From: Oceanitalea sp047302425
GTDB lineage: Bacteria; Actinomycetota; Actinomycetes; Actinomycetales; Actinomycetaceae
Reading direction: 5' to 3'
Assembly (NCBI RefSeq): GCF_047302425.1
Contig: NZ_CP154855.1
Coordinates: 868,001 to 932,000, forward strand
Length of the DNA stretch: 64,000 nucleotides
Shown: piece by piece, positions 17,507 to 26,832 of the stretch
Numbering within the stretch: the first letter of the stretch is position 1
Layout: the number at the start of each line of letters is the position of its first letter
Translations under genes and position numbers: made by a program
Notes under the pieces: model-generated
The model's database searches: none
Seen by the model: the letters and a program-made list of their open reading frames with translations, nothing else
What the model was told of the DNA's origin: nothing

Positions 17507-19575
17507 TGCTGCTCCTCGCTGGCCTGCGCCTGAATGGCGGTGATGGCCACGGTGTTGACGATGTCCTGGACCAGGGCGCCCCTGGAGAGGTCGTTGACGG
17601 GCTTGTTCAGGCCCTGGAGGACCGGTCCGATCGCCACCGCCCCGGCCGAGCGCTGCACGGCCTTGTAGGTGTTGTTGCCCGTGTTGAGGTCGGGGAAGAC
17701 GAAGACGGTGGCCTTGCCCGCGACGTCGGACTCCGGGAGCTTGGTCTGCGCGACGGAGGCGTCCACGGCGGCGTCGTACTGGATCGGGCCCTCGACGAAG
17801 AGGTCGGGGCGGCTCTCGCGGACGATCTCGGTGGCGGTGCGGACCTTGTCGACGTCGGCGCCGCTGCCCGAGGTGCCGGTCGAGTAGGAGAGCATCGCGA
17901 TGCGCGGGTCGATGCCGAACTGGGCGGAAGTCTCCGCGGAGGAGATCGCGATGTCGGCGAGCTGCTCGGCGTCCGGGTCGGGGTTGACGGCGCAGTCGCC
18001 GTAGACGAGCACCCGGTCGGCCAGGCACATGAGGAAGACCGAGGAGACGATCGAGGTGCCCGGCCGGGTCTTGATGATCTCGAAGGAGGGCTTGATGGTG
18101 TGCGCCGTCGTGTGCTGCGCCCCGGAGACCATGCCGTCCGCATAGCCGAGGTGGACCATCATCGTGCCGAAGTACGAGACGCTCGGGATGATCTCCAGCG
18201 CGCGCTCCACCGTCATGCCGCGGTGGGCGCGCAGGCGCGTGTACTCCTCGGCGAAGGGCTGGAGCCACTCGCTCGTGCGGGGCTCGATGATCTGCGCGGC
18301 GTCGATGTCCAGGCCCAGGTCGCTGGCCCGGTCGCGCACGGCGCTCTCGTTGCCGAGGAGCGTGAGGTCGGCGACCCCGCGGGAGAGCAGCGTGCTCGCG
18401 GCCCGCAGGATGCGGTCGTCGGTGCCCTCGGGCAGGACGATGTGCTTGCGGTCCGCACGCGCCCGCTCGAGCAGCTCCGCCTCGAACATGAGCGGGGTGA
18501 CGACCGAGCTGGGCGGCACGTCGAGGGCGGCGAGGACGGCATCACCGTCGACGCTGCGCTCGAAGGAGCTCAGCGCCAGGTCGCGCTTGCGCTGGCTGCC
18601 CTGGGAGATGAGGCCGCGGGTGGTCGAGGCGATGCGGGCGGACTCGTAGGTGTTGTGCTCGGTCGTGACGATCGGCAGGGAGCGGCCCAGGCCCTCGACG
18701 AGGGTGCTGACCGCTGCGTTGGGCTGGTAGCCGCCGTTGAGGACGATGCCCGCGAGCGAGGGGAAGTTCTGCGAGGCGTGCGCCGCGGCGAGCGCGATGA
18801 GCACCTCGGAGCGGTCACCGGCGGCGATCGCGAGCTGCCCCTCCTTGAGCCGCTCGAGGATGTGCTCGACGTTCATCCCGCACACGAGGATCGACTCCGC
18901 CTCGCGGGAGAGGAGCGCGTCGTCGCCCGCGATGACGGTGCCGTCCAGCGCCGTGACGAGGTCGCTGATCGTGGGGGCGGCGAGCACCGGGATCTCCGGG
19001 AACACCCACACCGGCAGGCCGTGGCCGGCGACGGCGGCGCGCACCTCCTCCACCCGCTCCGGCTCGCAGCGGTTGATGGCGACGGCGGCGACGACCGCGT
19101 GGTCCGAGCGGAGCTCCGCCGCGGCGATGTCGACGACCTGCTGGACCTCCTCGACCGAGCGGTCCAGGGCCCGCACGGTGAGGAGCACCGGGGAGCCGAG
19201 GTTCGCCGCGACCCGGCCGTTGAAGGCGAGCTCCGCCGGCCCCGCGACGTCGGTGTAGTCGGAGCCGACGACCACGACGATGTCGCTGCGCTGCTCGACG
19301 GCGTGGAAGCGCTCGACGATCCGGCTCAGCGCCGCGGCCTCGTCCGCGTGGACCTCGTCGTAGGTGACGCCGACGGCGTCCTCGTAAGGCAGGTCGACGC
19401 CGTCGTGGGAGATGAGGAGCTCGAGGACGGAGTCCCGCTCGTCACCCCCGCGCACCACGGGACGGAAGATCCCTACTCGCTCCACCCGCCGGACGAAGAG
19501 GTCGACGAGCCCGAGGGCGATCGTCGACTTCCCGGTCCGGCCCTCCGGTGAGGCGATGTAGATGCTGCGGGCCAC
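17503..19575 (-). CDS. pta: Phosphate acetyltransferase (long form with N-terminal P-loop/DRTGG region)
   Basis: The 690-residue protein starts at GTG 19575 (VARSIYIASPEGRTGKSTIA) with GGAGAC upstream. The N-terminal 330 residues hold a BioD-like P-loop (SPEGRTGKST) and the DRTGG domain; the C-terminal 330 residues are the catalytic PTA_PTB domain (VLPEGTDDRILRAA, SYSTGTSGSGADVDKV, GPIQYDAAVD). It interconverts acetyl phosphate and acetyl-CoA, and N-terminal domains in long Pta proteins regulate this. A DosR-like box lies about 78 bases upstream, so pta-ackA probably have their own promoter in addition to read-through from xfp. Confidence 0.96.
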
Positions 19576-19646
19576 GACGTCTCCTTCCTGTGCTGGACGG
19601 CCGCGAGGGCCGTGGCCAGTCTCCCCCGGTCGCCGGAGGGGGGCCT

Positions 19647-19659
19647 GGGACTTTGTCCC
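19647..19659. promoter_or_regulatory. DosR/DevR-box-like palindrome upstream of pta
   Basis: GGGACTTTGTCCC is a perfect five-base inverted repeat around TTT, inside CCTGGGACTTTGTCCCGG. It resembles the GGGACT-type half-sites bound by the dormancy/hypoxia regulators DevR (DosR) of Mycobacterium and OsdR of Streptomyces. Its centre is about 78 bases before the pta start. A partly matching site stands upstream of xfp. Confidence 0.6.
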
Positions 19660-19687
19660 GGTTGGCCCTGTGTGTCCGACCACACCG

Positions 19688-22177
19688 TCAGTCGTTGTCA
19701 CCGCCGGTGTCGTACTGCGGGCCGCCGGACGCGGTCGCGGTCTCCCCGACGTCGGGCCACTGCCACTCGGCGACCTCGGGGATGTCGGTGCCGTGCTCGC
19801 GGGTGTAGCGGCGGGCGGCCAGGCGCGCGTCGGCCATCCGCTGGCGCAGGCCGGCGTGCTTCGACCCCAGGCCGGGGACCCGGTCGATGACGTCCATGAC
19901 GAGGTGGTACCGGTCGAGGTCGTTGAGCATGACCATGTCGAAGGGGGTGGTCGTCGTGCCCTCCTCCTTGTAGCCGCGCACGTGGAGGTTGGCGTGGCCG
20001 GTGCGGCGGTAGGTGAGGCGGTGGATGAGCCACGGGTAGCCGTGGTACGCGAAGATCACCGGCCGGTCGGTGGTGAAGACCGTGTCGTAGTCGCGGTCGC
20101 TCATCCCGTGCGGGTGCTCCTTCTCGTCCTGCAGCCGCATGAGGTCGACGACGTTGACCACCCGCACCCGGAGCTCGGGCAGGTGCTGACGCAGGAGGTC
20201 GGCGGCGGCGAGCACCTCGATGGTGGGGATGTCACCGGCGCAGGCGAGCACGACGTCGGGGTCCTGTCCCTCCTCCTCCGTGCCGGCCCACTCCCAGATG
20301 CCCACCCCGCGGCTGCAGTGGTCCTGGGCCTGCTCGATCGTGAGGAAGTCCGGGCCCGGCTGCTTCCCGGCGACGACGACGTTGACGTACTGGCGGGTGC
20401 GCAGGACGTGGTCGTAGGTCGCGAGCAGGGTGTTGGTGTCCGGCGGCAGGTAGACGCGCACGATGTCGGCGCCCTTGTTGACGACGTGGTCGATGAACCC
20501 CGGGTCCTGGTGGGAGAAGCCGTTGTGGTCCTGGCGCCACACGTGGGAGGACAGGAGGTAGTTGAGGGAGGCGATGGGCCGGCGCCACTCGAGCTCGTCG
20601 GTGACCTTGAGCCACTTCGCGTGCTGGTTGACCATCGAGTCGACGATGTGGATGAAGGCCTCGTAGGAGGTGAACAGGCCGTGGCGGCCGGTGAGGAGGT
20701 AGCCCTCGAGCCAGCCCTGGCACTGGTGCTCGGAGAGCACCTCCATGACCCGCCCGGCGCGGGCGAGGTGCTCCTCGCGGTCGGAGGGCACCATGTCGGC
20801 GTTCCACTGCTTGGCGGTGACGTCGTAGACGGCCTGGAGGCGGTTGGAGGCGACCTCGTCGGGGCCGAAGAGCCGGAAGTTGTCCGGGTTGCGGCGGATG
20901 ACCTCGGTGAGCCACTGGCCCAGCACCTTGGTCGACTCGGTGACGGCGCCGCCGGGGGAGGGGACGTCGACGGCGAAGTCCCGGATGTCCGGCAGCCGCA
21001 GGTCGCGCAGGAGCAGGCCGCCGTTCGTGCTGGGGTTGTCGCTCATCCGCAGCTGGCCCGCGGGGGCGAGGGCGGCGACGTCGTCGACCAGGCGGCCGCC
21101 GTCGTCGAAGAGCTCCTCGGGTCGGTAGCTGCGCATCCAGTCCTCGAGGACCCGCATGTGCTCGGGGGTGTCACGCGCGCTGGACAGCGGCACCTGATGG
21201 GAGCGCCACGAGCCCTCGACCTGCTGGCCGTCGATGACCTCCGGGCAGGTCCAGCCCTTGGGGGTGCGCATGACGATCATCGGCCAGTGGGGCCGCTCGA
21301 CGTCCTCGGGCTCGGTCTGGGCGGCGCGCTCCTTGATCGCGGCGATCTCGTCGAGGACCTCGTCGAGCAGCGCGGCGAAGCGGCCGTGGATCGAGGCGGG
21401 GTCCTCGTCGTCGAAGCCGGCGGTGAAGACGTAGGGATTGTGGCCGTAGCCGCGCATGAGCTCGAGGAGCTCCTCCTCCTCGATGCGGGCGAGCACGGTC
21501 GGGTTGGCGATCTTGTAGCCGTTGAGGTGGAGGACTGGCAGGACGACGCCGTCGGTGCGCGGGTTGACGAACTTGTTCGAGTGCCAGCTCGTGGCCAGCG
21601 GCCCGGTCTCCGCCTCGCCGTCGCCGACGACGGCGAGGACGAGGAGGTCGGGGTTGTCGAAGGCGGCGCCGTAGGCGTGCGAGAGCGCGTAGCCGAGCTC
21701 GCCGCCCTCGTGAATGGACCCGGGCGTCTCCGGGGCGACGTGCGAGGGGATGCCGCCGGGGAAGGAGAACTGCCGGAAGAGCCGCCGTAGGCCCTCGGTG
21801 TCCTGGGTAATGTCGGAGTACACCTCCGAGTACGTGCCCTCGAGGTAGGTGTTGGCGACGAGGCCGGGCCCGCCGTGCCCGGGACCGGTGACGTACATCA
21901 TCGGCTGCTCGCGCTCCTGGATCGCGCGGTTGGCGTGGGCGTAGAGGAAGTTGAGGCCGGGGGTCGTGCCCCAGTGGCCGAGGAGGCGCGGCTTGACGTG
22001 CTCGGCGTGCAGCGGCTCGCGCAGGAGCGGGTTGTCGAGCAGGTAGATCTGCCCGACCGACAGGTAGTTGGCCGCGCGCCACCACGCGTCGATCCGGTGG
22101 AGGGTCGCGTCGTCCGGGGCGGGTCGGGTGCGGCGGCGCCAGGCGCTGGTCGTGACGGGGACGGAGGCGGTGCTCAT
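19688..22177 (-). CDS. xfp: Xylulose-5-phosphate/fructose-6-phosphate phosphoketolase
   Basis: The 829-residue, thiamine-diphosphate enzyme cleaves xylulose-5-P or fructose-6-P with phosphate to acetyl phosphate plus a shorter sugar phosphate. Landmarks are YLSVGQIYL, GHWGTTPGLNF, TGPGHGGPG, the TPP-binding GDGEAETGPLA and SHQDPGFIDHV. The length fits the family. The ATG at 22177 starts MSTASVPVTT. Together with pta and ackA, next on the same strand, it forms a complete shunt to acetate and ATP that bypasses pyruvate and oxygen-dependent steps. The xfp-pta gap is 112 bases. Confidence 0.97.
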   Translation of the reverse strand: MSTASVPVTTSAWRRRTRPAPDDATLHRIDAWWRAANYLSVGQIYLLDNPLLREPLHAEHVKPRLLGHWGTTPGLNFLYAHANRAIQEREQPMMYVTGPGHGGPGLVANTYLEGTYSEVYSDITQDTEGLRRLFRQFSFPGGIPSHVAPETPGSIHEGGELGYALSHAYGAAFDNPDLLVLAVVGDGEAETGPLATSWHSNKFVNPRTDGVVLPVLHLNGYKIANPTVLARIEEEELLELMRGYGHNPYVFTAGFDDEDPASIHGRFAALLDEVLDEIAAIKERAAQTEPEDVERPHWPMIVMRTPKGWTCPEVIDGQQVEGSWRSHQVPLSSARDTPEHMRVLEDWMRSYRPEELFDDGGRLVDDVAALAPAGQLRMSDNPSTNGGLLLRDLRLPDIRDFAVDVPSPGGAVTESTKVLGQWLTEVIRRNPDNFRLFGPDEVASNRLQAVYDVTAKQWNADMVPSDREEHLARAGRVMEVLSEHQCQGWLEGYLLTGRHGLFTSYEAFIHIVDSMVNQHAKWLKVTDELEWRRPIASLNYLLSSHVWRQDHNGFSHQDPGFIDHVVNKGADIVRVYLPPDTNTLLATYDHVLRTRQYVNVVVAGKQPGPDFLTIEQAQDHCSRGVGIWEWAGTEEEGQDPDVVLACAGDIPTIEVLAAADLLRQHLPELRVRVVNVVDLMRLQDEKEHPHGMSDRDYDTVFTTDRPVIFAYHGYPWLIHRLTYRRTGHANLHVRGYKEEGTTTTPFDMVMLNDLDRYHLVMDVIDRVPGLGSKHAGLRQRMADARLAARRYTREHGTDIPEVAEWQWPDVGETATASGGPQYDTGGDND

Positions 22178-22237
22178 GCGGTACTCCCTGTGTCGGTGGT
22201 CACCACCCAGCCTTCCGGCTCCCGCGGGCCGTAGCCA

Positions 22238-22263
22238 CCGGAAAAGGTCCCAGGCCGGGACCT
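22238..22263. promoter_or_regulatory. DosR-like site and overlapping inverted repeat upstream of xfp
   Basis: On the minus strand GGCCTGGGACCTTTTCCGG (22238-22256) aligns with GGCCTGGGACTTTGTCCCGG upstream of pta; only the second half-site is imperfect. It overlaps a clean palindrome AGGTCCC-AGGCC-GGGACCT (22245-22263). The centre is about 70 bases before the xfp ATG, nearly the same distance as at pta. Confidence 0.5.
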
Positions 22264-22277
22264 CGCGCGGGGCGAAC

Positions 22278-22283
22278 TACCCT
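22278..22283 (+). promoter_or_regulatory. -10 box of the SURF1 gene, leaderless
   Basis: TACCCT ends six bases before the GTG at 22290. Confidence 0.5.
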
Positions 22284-22289
22284 GGGGGC

Positions 22290-23120
22290 GTGTCCACCAC
22301 CGCCCAGCGGGCCGATGCCCGCGACTGGCTGCGGGCCGCGACGACGAGACGGATGCTCGTCCTCCTGCTGCTCGTCGTCGTCGTCGCCTCGGTGTGCACG
22401 CGCCTGGGCTTCTGGCAGCTCGACCGGGCCGGCATCCGCGGGCAGGAGGCGGCGCGCATCGAGCGCGAGGAGCTCATGGCCGCGCCGGCCGTCCCCATCG
22501 CCGAGGTGCTCGCCCCGCAGAGCGCCTTCGGCACCGAGCACTTCGGGCGGCGGGTGAGCCTCGAGGGGCACTTCGACCCGGAGCAGCAGGTCCTCGTCCC
22601 GGGCCGCAACGTCGACGGCCAGGACGCGCTCATGGTCGTCACCGCCTTCCACGTCGACGGCGGTGCGCACGACGGCGCGATCATGCCGGTCCTCCGGGGC
22701 TGGCTCCCCGAGGCCGGGGCGCTCGCGGACCGGCTCGAGGCGGGCGGCACCGCCGGGACCCAGGTGACCGCACCCCCGCCGCCCGCCGGGCGCCTGCAGG
22801 TCGTCGGGGTGCTCAGCGACTCCGAGGCTGCCGGGGAGGCGGGGCTGCCCGAGGGCTTCGCGGGCGGGATCAGCGCGGGCGAGCTCGCCCAGGAGTGGGG
22901 CACGCCGATGTACAGCGCCTACCTCGTCCTCGAGGAGCCCGCGCAGTCCGGTGGGCTGACGCCGGCGCCCTCACCCGTCGAGGAGCTCGACGCCGAGCCC
23001 AACCTGCAGAGCCTGGCCTACGCCATCGAGTGGTGGGCCTTCGCGCTCTTCGCCGTCGTCTTCTGGCTCAAGGTGCTGCGTGACGACGTCCGCGAGGCCC
23101 GCCTGGCTGCCGCGGCCTGA
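22290..23120 (+). CDS. SURF1-family cytochrome oxidase assembly protein
   Basis: The 276-residue protein has one transmembrane helix near residues 20-40 (MLVLLLLVVVVASVCTRLG then FWQLDRA) and a second near residue 250 (WWAFALFAVVFWLKVL). Between them is the extracytoplasmic SURF1 domain with RRVSLEGHFD, VLVPGRNVDG and MPVLRGWLP. SURF1 proteins help insert heme into the aa3-type oxidase. The GTG at 22290 is chosen because of the -10 box six bases upstream. It is divergent from xfp and convergent with the ABC transporter. Confidence 0.88.
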   Translation: MSTTAQRADARDWLRAATTRRMLVLLLLVVVVASVCTRLGFWQLDRAGIRGQEAARIEREELMAAPAVPIAEVLAPQSAFGTEHFGRRVSLEGHFDPEQQVLVPGRNVDGQDALMVVTAFHVDGGAHDGAIMPVLRGWLPEAGALADRLEAGGTAGTQVTAPPPPAGRLQVVGVLSDSEAAGEAGLPEGFAGGISAGELAQEWGTPMYSAYLVLEEPAQSGGLTPAPSPVEELDAEPNLQSLAYAIEWWAFALFAVVFWLKVLRDDVREARLAAAA

Positions 23121-23133
23121 CTACGCGCCCCCA

Positions 23134-23216
23134 GGAACAAGTCTGCTGTCGGCGGAGGGGGGTTCGGTTCCGGCGGCGCAGGGGGTGGGTTCCTGCGCCG
23201 ACAGCAGAGTTGTTCC
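23134..23216. repeat. Inverted pair of CGCCGACAGC-family repeats (locus C)
   Basis: GGAACAAGTCT then GCTGTCGGCG (23134-23154) and its inverted partner CGCCGACAGC then AGAGTTGTTCC (23196-23216) flank 41 bases. The second copy ends at the base before the stop codon of the convergent ABC gene. Arms pair over 21 bases with one mismatch, so a long hairpin is possible. Confidence 0.9.
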
Positions 23217-24950
23217 TCAGTCCTGCTGCCAGGACTGCCAGAGGGCCGCGTACTCCCCGCCCGCGGCGACGAGCTCGTCGTGGGGGCCGATCTCGGCGAT
23301 CCGGCCGGCCTCCATGACGGCGACGCGGTCGGCGTCGTGCGCGGTGTGCAGGCGGTGGGCGATCGCCACGACCGTGCGGCCGGTGAGCAGTGCGGACAGC
23401 GACCGCTCCAGGTGCCGGGCCGCGCGCGGGTCGAGCAGCGAGGTCGCCTCGTCGAGCACGAGGGTGTGCGGGTCGAGCAGCACGAGCCGCGCGAGCGCGA
23501 GCTGCTGGGCCTGCGCGGGTGTGAGCGTCACGCCACCGGAGCCGACGGCCGTCTCGATGCCCTCGGGCAGCGCCGCCACCCACTCGCCGGCGTCGACGGC
23601 CTCGAGGGCGCGGGCGAGCTCGGCGTCGTCGGCGTCGTGCTTGGCCAGCCGCAGGTTGTCCGCGACGCTGCCGACGAAGACGTGGTGCTCCTGGGTGACG
23701 AGGGCGACGTGGCGGCGCAGCTCCTCCTCGGGCAGGTCGACGAGCGGGACGCCGTCGATCGTCACGCGGCCGCCGGTGGGCGGGTGGATACCGGCGAGCA
23801 TGCGCCCGAAGGTCGACTTCCCCGCCCCGGACGGGCCGACGATCGCCAGCCGCTCCCCGGGCGCGAGGGTGAGGTCGATGCCGTGGAGGACGTCCTCGCC
23901 CTCGCGGTAGGCGTAGCGAACCTCGCGGGCGCGCACGTCCTCGCGTGCGGGCCGCGCGGTGCCGGCCTCCCGGTCCGGCGGGACGAGCTCGATCCCGACG
24001 ATCCGCGCGAGGCTCGCCGTCGCCACCTGGATCTCGTCCACCCACATGAGCAGCTCGAACAGCGGGCCGCGGATCTGGATGACGTACAGCGCCACCGTGG
24101 TGACGGCGCCGAGGGTGACGAGGCCCTGGCCCACGAGGTGCGCGCCCCACACGACGACGGCGGCCACCGGCAGTGCGAAGGACGTGACGAGCCAGAAGAA
24201 CACCGACATCCGCAGCCTGAGGGTCACCTTCTCGGTGTCCCACGCGGCGGCGACGACGGCGTCGGCCCGCTCCCGCCGCTGGCGGCCGAGTGCGAGCGCG
24301 TCGACCGTCGCGGCGTGCTCCACCGACTCGGTGAGCACCCCGTTGAGGTCGGCGTACGCGGCGGCGTTCTCCCGGTAGGCGGGGGCGGAGCGGCGCAGGT
24401 AGCGGCGGGTGGCGAGCGTGAGGACCGGCAGGCCTACGAGCATGGCCAGCGCCACGAGCGGGGAGGCGAGCAGCGCCGCCCCGAAGGTGAGCGCGATCGT
24501 CGTCGCCGTGACGAGGACGCGCGGGACGCCGAAGCGCACCGCCCACTGGACCCGGTCGATGTCGTTGGTCGTGCGCCCGAGCAGGTCACCGGTGCCGGCG
24601 CGCTCGACCGTGGACAGCGGCAGGTGGGTGACGCCGGCGAGGAAGCGCTCGCGCAGCTCGGCGAAGACCTCCTCGCCCAGCACCATGGCGCTGCGCTGGG
24701 CGTAGCGGGTGACGAGTGCCTGGAGGACGACGACGCCCACGAGCCACAGCGCGACGGTGTCGACGTAGCGGCGGGTGGTACCGGCGACGACGGCGTCGAC
24801 GAGCCCGCCGAGCAGCCACGGCAGGGCGAGCGCGGCGACCGCGGCGAGCGCCTGGAGGAGGACGACGACGCCGAGCGGGCGCCGGTGGGAGCGGAGCAGG
24901 CGCCCGGCGAAGGCGCGCACGCGCCGCTGGTCGGCGACGGGCAGCTGCAT
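23217..24950 (-). CDS. ABC exporter half-transporter B (intact Walker A/B, degenerate signature)
   Basis: The 577-residue protein has an N-terminal six-helix exporter domain (about residues 20-310) and a C-terminal nucleotide-binding domain. The Walker A is VGPSGAGKST with Lys378. The Walker B is LVLDEATS with the catalytic Glu, and the switch is IAHRL. The signature that should read LSGGQ is LTPAQ (GGVTLTPAQAQQLALAR). With its partner at 24950 it builds a heterodimer with one consensus and one degenerate ATP site. The ATG overlaps the partner's stop by one base in ATGA form. Substrate is unknown; multidrug or lipid export is typical of the family. Confidence 0.9.
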   Translation of the reverse strand: MQLPVADQRRVRAFAGRLLRSHRRPLGVVVLLQALAAVAALALPWLLGGLVDAVVAGTTRRYVDTVALWLVGVVVLQALVTRYAQRSAMVLGEEVFAELRERFLAGVTHLPLSTVERAGTGDLLGRTTNDIDRVQWAVRFGVPRVLVTATTIALTFGAALLASPLVALAMLVGLPVLTLATRRYLRRSAPAYRENAAAYADLNGVLTESVEHAATVDALALGRQRRERADAVVAAAWDTEKVTLRLRMSVFFWLVTSFALPVAAVVVWGAHLVGQGLVTLGAVTTVALYVIQIRGPLFELLMWVDEIQVATASLARIVGIELVPPDREAGTARPAREDVRAREVRYAYREGEDVLHGIDLTLAPGERLAIVGPSGAGKSTFGRMLAGIHPPTGGRVTIDGVPLVDLPEEELRRHVALVTQEHHVFVGSVADNLRLAKHDADDAELARALEAVDAGEWVAALPEGIETAVGSGGVTLTPAQAQQLALARLVLLDPHTLVLDEATSLLDPRAARHLERSLSALLTGRTVVAIAHRLHTAHDADRVAVMEAGRIAEIGPHDELVAAGGEYAALWQSWQQD

Positions 24951-26722
24951 CAGACCACCTCCGTGGTGAGGGACCGTCCGACGACGGCGTGGTAGGCCTG
25001 TGCCTCCGGCTCACCGGCCGCCGCCCGGGCGAGCAGATCGCGGTGCCGGCCGCGGGCGCGGACGACGCCGTCGTCGAGGAGGACGACGTCGTCGGCGTGC
25101 TCGAGGACGAGCGGGGAGGCGGTGAGGACGACGGTGGTGCGCCCGCGGCGGTACTCGGCCAGCCGCGCGGCGATCCGCGCCTCCGTGTGGGCGTCGACGG
25201 CGCTGGTGGGCTCGACGAGGACGAGCACCTGCGGCTCGGTGAGGAGCGCGCGGGCGAGCGCGACGCGCTGGCGCTGGCCGCCGGACAGCGAGCGGCCCTT
25301 CTCGGTGATCTCCCCGTCCAGCCCCTCGGGCAGGGACTCGAGGACGTCGTGGGCGTCGGCGGTGTGGAGCGCGCGCAGCAGCGTGGCGTCGTCGTGGCCG
25401 TCCTCGCGGGCGTCGAGCGCCGCGCGCAGCGGTCCGGTGAACAGCTGCGGGGTGGAGGAGGCGACGACGAGCCGGTGGCGCACCTCGGCGAGGGGCAGCT
25501 CGCGCAGGGGCACGCCGTCGAGGAGGACCTCGTCGGTGCTCCGGTCGTCGAGGCGCCCGAGCCGGCTCGCCAGGGCCTCCGCCTCGCCCGGACGCGGCGT
25601 GACGACGGCGGTGAGCCCACCCGGCAGCGGCGCGAGGCCGCTGAGGGTGTCGACGACGACGCCCGGGGTCTGCGGGCCGGCCGGCCGGGGCAGGGTGTCG
25701 GCGGCCTCGGACTCCGCGAGCGTGCCCGCCTCCGGGGTCACCGACAGCACGCCGGTGATCTTGCGGGCGGCCACGCGGGCGCGGGTGAGGAAGTTGATGA
25801 ACTGGGTGACCCAGCGCAGCGGCTCGGACAGGTAGGCCGTGAAGCCGTAGAAGGTGACGAGCTGGCCGGGGGAGATCTCGCCGCTGACCGCGAGCCGGGC
25901 GCCGAGCCACACGACGCAGGCGACGAACAGACCGGGCAGCAGGATCTGCAGCGCCTCGAGCACCGAGGAGAGCCCGGCAACCCGCACGCCCGCGCTGCGC
26001 ACGCGCTGGGACTGGGCGCGGTAGCGCTCGGCGAAGACGTCCTCCCCACCGATGCCGCGCAGGATCCGCAGCCCGGAGACGGTGTCGGTGGCGAGGGTCG
26101 CGAGCCGCCCGGCGGCGTCGCGCTGTTCCTTCTGCCGCGCCTGGAGCGGCTTGATGAGGAAGGAGACGACGACGGTGACGACCGGCAGCCCGAGCGCGAC
26201 GACGAGCCCGAGGCTGGGCGACTGCTGGAGCATGTAGACGGTGACGGTGAGGTAGCCGACCATCCCACCGACGAAGGCGGGCAGCAGCTCGAGGACGTTG
26301 CCGACCTGGAAGGAGTCGTTGGCGACGGCGCTGACGACCTCACCGGTGGGCAGCTCCTCCCCGATGGCGGGGCCGGTGCGGGTGACGTGGTGCCCCACGA
26401 GGCGGGTGGTGCTGAAGGCGCCGTGCAGCCAGCCGCCGACCTCGGCGGCGTGGCCCACGCTCGTCGCGACGGCGCTCAGCAGCCCGATGCCGACGAGGGC
26501 CAGGGCGAGCCACAGGAGCCGGACGGAGACGCCGTCGGACAGGCCGCTGTCGAGGGCCGCGCCCAGGACGAGCGGCACCGCGGCCCCCGCGACGGAGACG
26601 ACGGCGGCGAGCAGGCAGCCCACCAGCAGGGTGCGCCAGGCGCCGCGGGCCGTCCACGCGAGGTAGCGGGTGGGCGAGCCGAGGGGCGGGTGACCGGGGT
26701 GGCCGGTCGGGACGTCGAGCAC
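24950..26722 (-). CDS. ABC exporter half-transporter A (intact signature, Walker A and switch histidine lost)
   Basis: From GTG 26722 (VLDVPTGHPGHPP) the protein is 590 residues. The membrane domain spans about residues 25-310. In the nucleotide-binding domain the Walker A region reads VVTPRPGEAEALA, with no GxxGxGK(S/T) and no lysine. The signature LSGGQRQRVALARA is perfect. Walker B is VLVLVEPTS, with Asp replaced by Val but Glu kept. The switch histidine is replaced (LTASPLV). It can only act with half-transporter B, whose missing signature it supplies. The frame is open further upstream, but the GTG at 26722 fits the conserved start best. Confidence 0.88.
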   Translation of the reverse strand: MLDVPTGHPGHPPLGSPTRYLAWTARGAWRTLLVGCLLAAVVSVAGAAVPLVLGAALDSGLSDGVSVRLLWLALALVGIGLLSAVATSVGHAAEVGGWLHGAFSTTRLVGHHVTRTGPAIGEELPTGEVVSAVANDSFQVGNVLELLPAFVGGMVGYLTVTVYMLQQSPSLGLVVALGLPVVTVVVSFLIKPLQARQKEQRDAAGRLATLATDTVSGLRILRGIGGEDVFAERYRAQSQRVRSAGVRVAGLSSVLEALQILLPGLFVACVVWLGARLAVSGEISPGQLVTFYGFTAYLSEPLRWVTQFINFLTRARVAARKITGVLSVTPEAGTLAESEAADTLPRPAGPQTPGVVVDTLSGLAPLPGGLTAVVTPRPGEAEALASRLGRLDDRSTDEVLLDGVPLRELPLAEVRHRLVVASSTPQLFTGPLRAALDAREDGHDDATLLRALHTADAHDVLESLPEGLDGEITEKGRSLSGGQRQRVALARALLTEPQVLVLVEPTSAVDAHTEARIAARLAEYRRGRTTVVLTASPLVLEHADDVVLLDDGVVRARGRHRDLLARAAAGEPEAQAYHAVVGRSLTTEVV

Positions 26723-26736
26723 GAGACCTGAGCCTA

Positions 26737-26754
26737 GGTGTCGCCGACGACACC
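26737..26754. promoter_or_regulatory. Palindrome upstream of the ABC operon
   Basis: GGTGTCG-CCGA-CGACACC lies 15-32 bases before the GTG at 26722 and between divergent genes. It could be an operator or a leader hairpin; nothing else supports either. Confidence 0.35.
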
Positions 26755-26832
26755 CGGCAGCCTGTTTTCCGCCGTCGGCGGCGCCTGAGACACTGGGGAC
26801 CGAGCTCGCAGGGGCGGGCGCAGGGAGGACGT

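Noticed and set aside
23134..23216. Insertion-sequence terminal inverted repeats
   Set aside because: Only 41 bases lie between the arms, with no transposase; related copies elsewhere are tandem or single, unlike IS ends.
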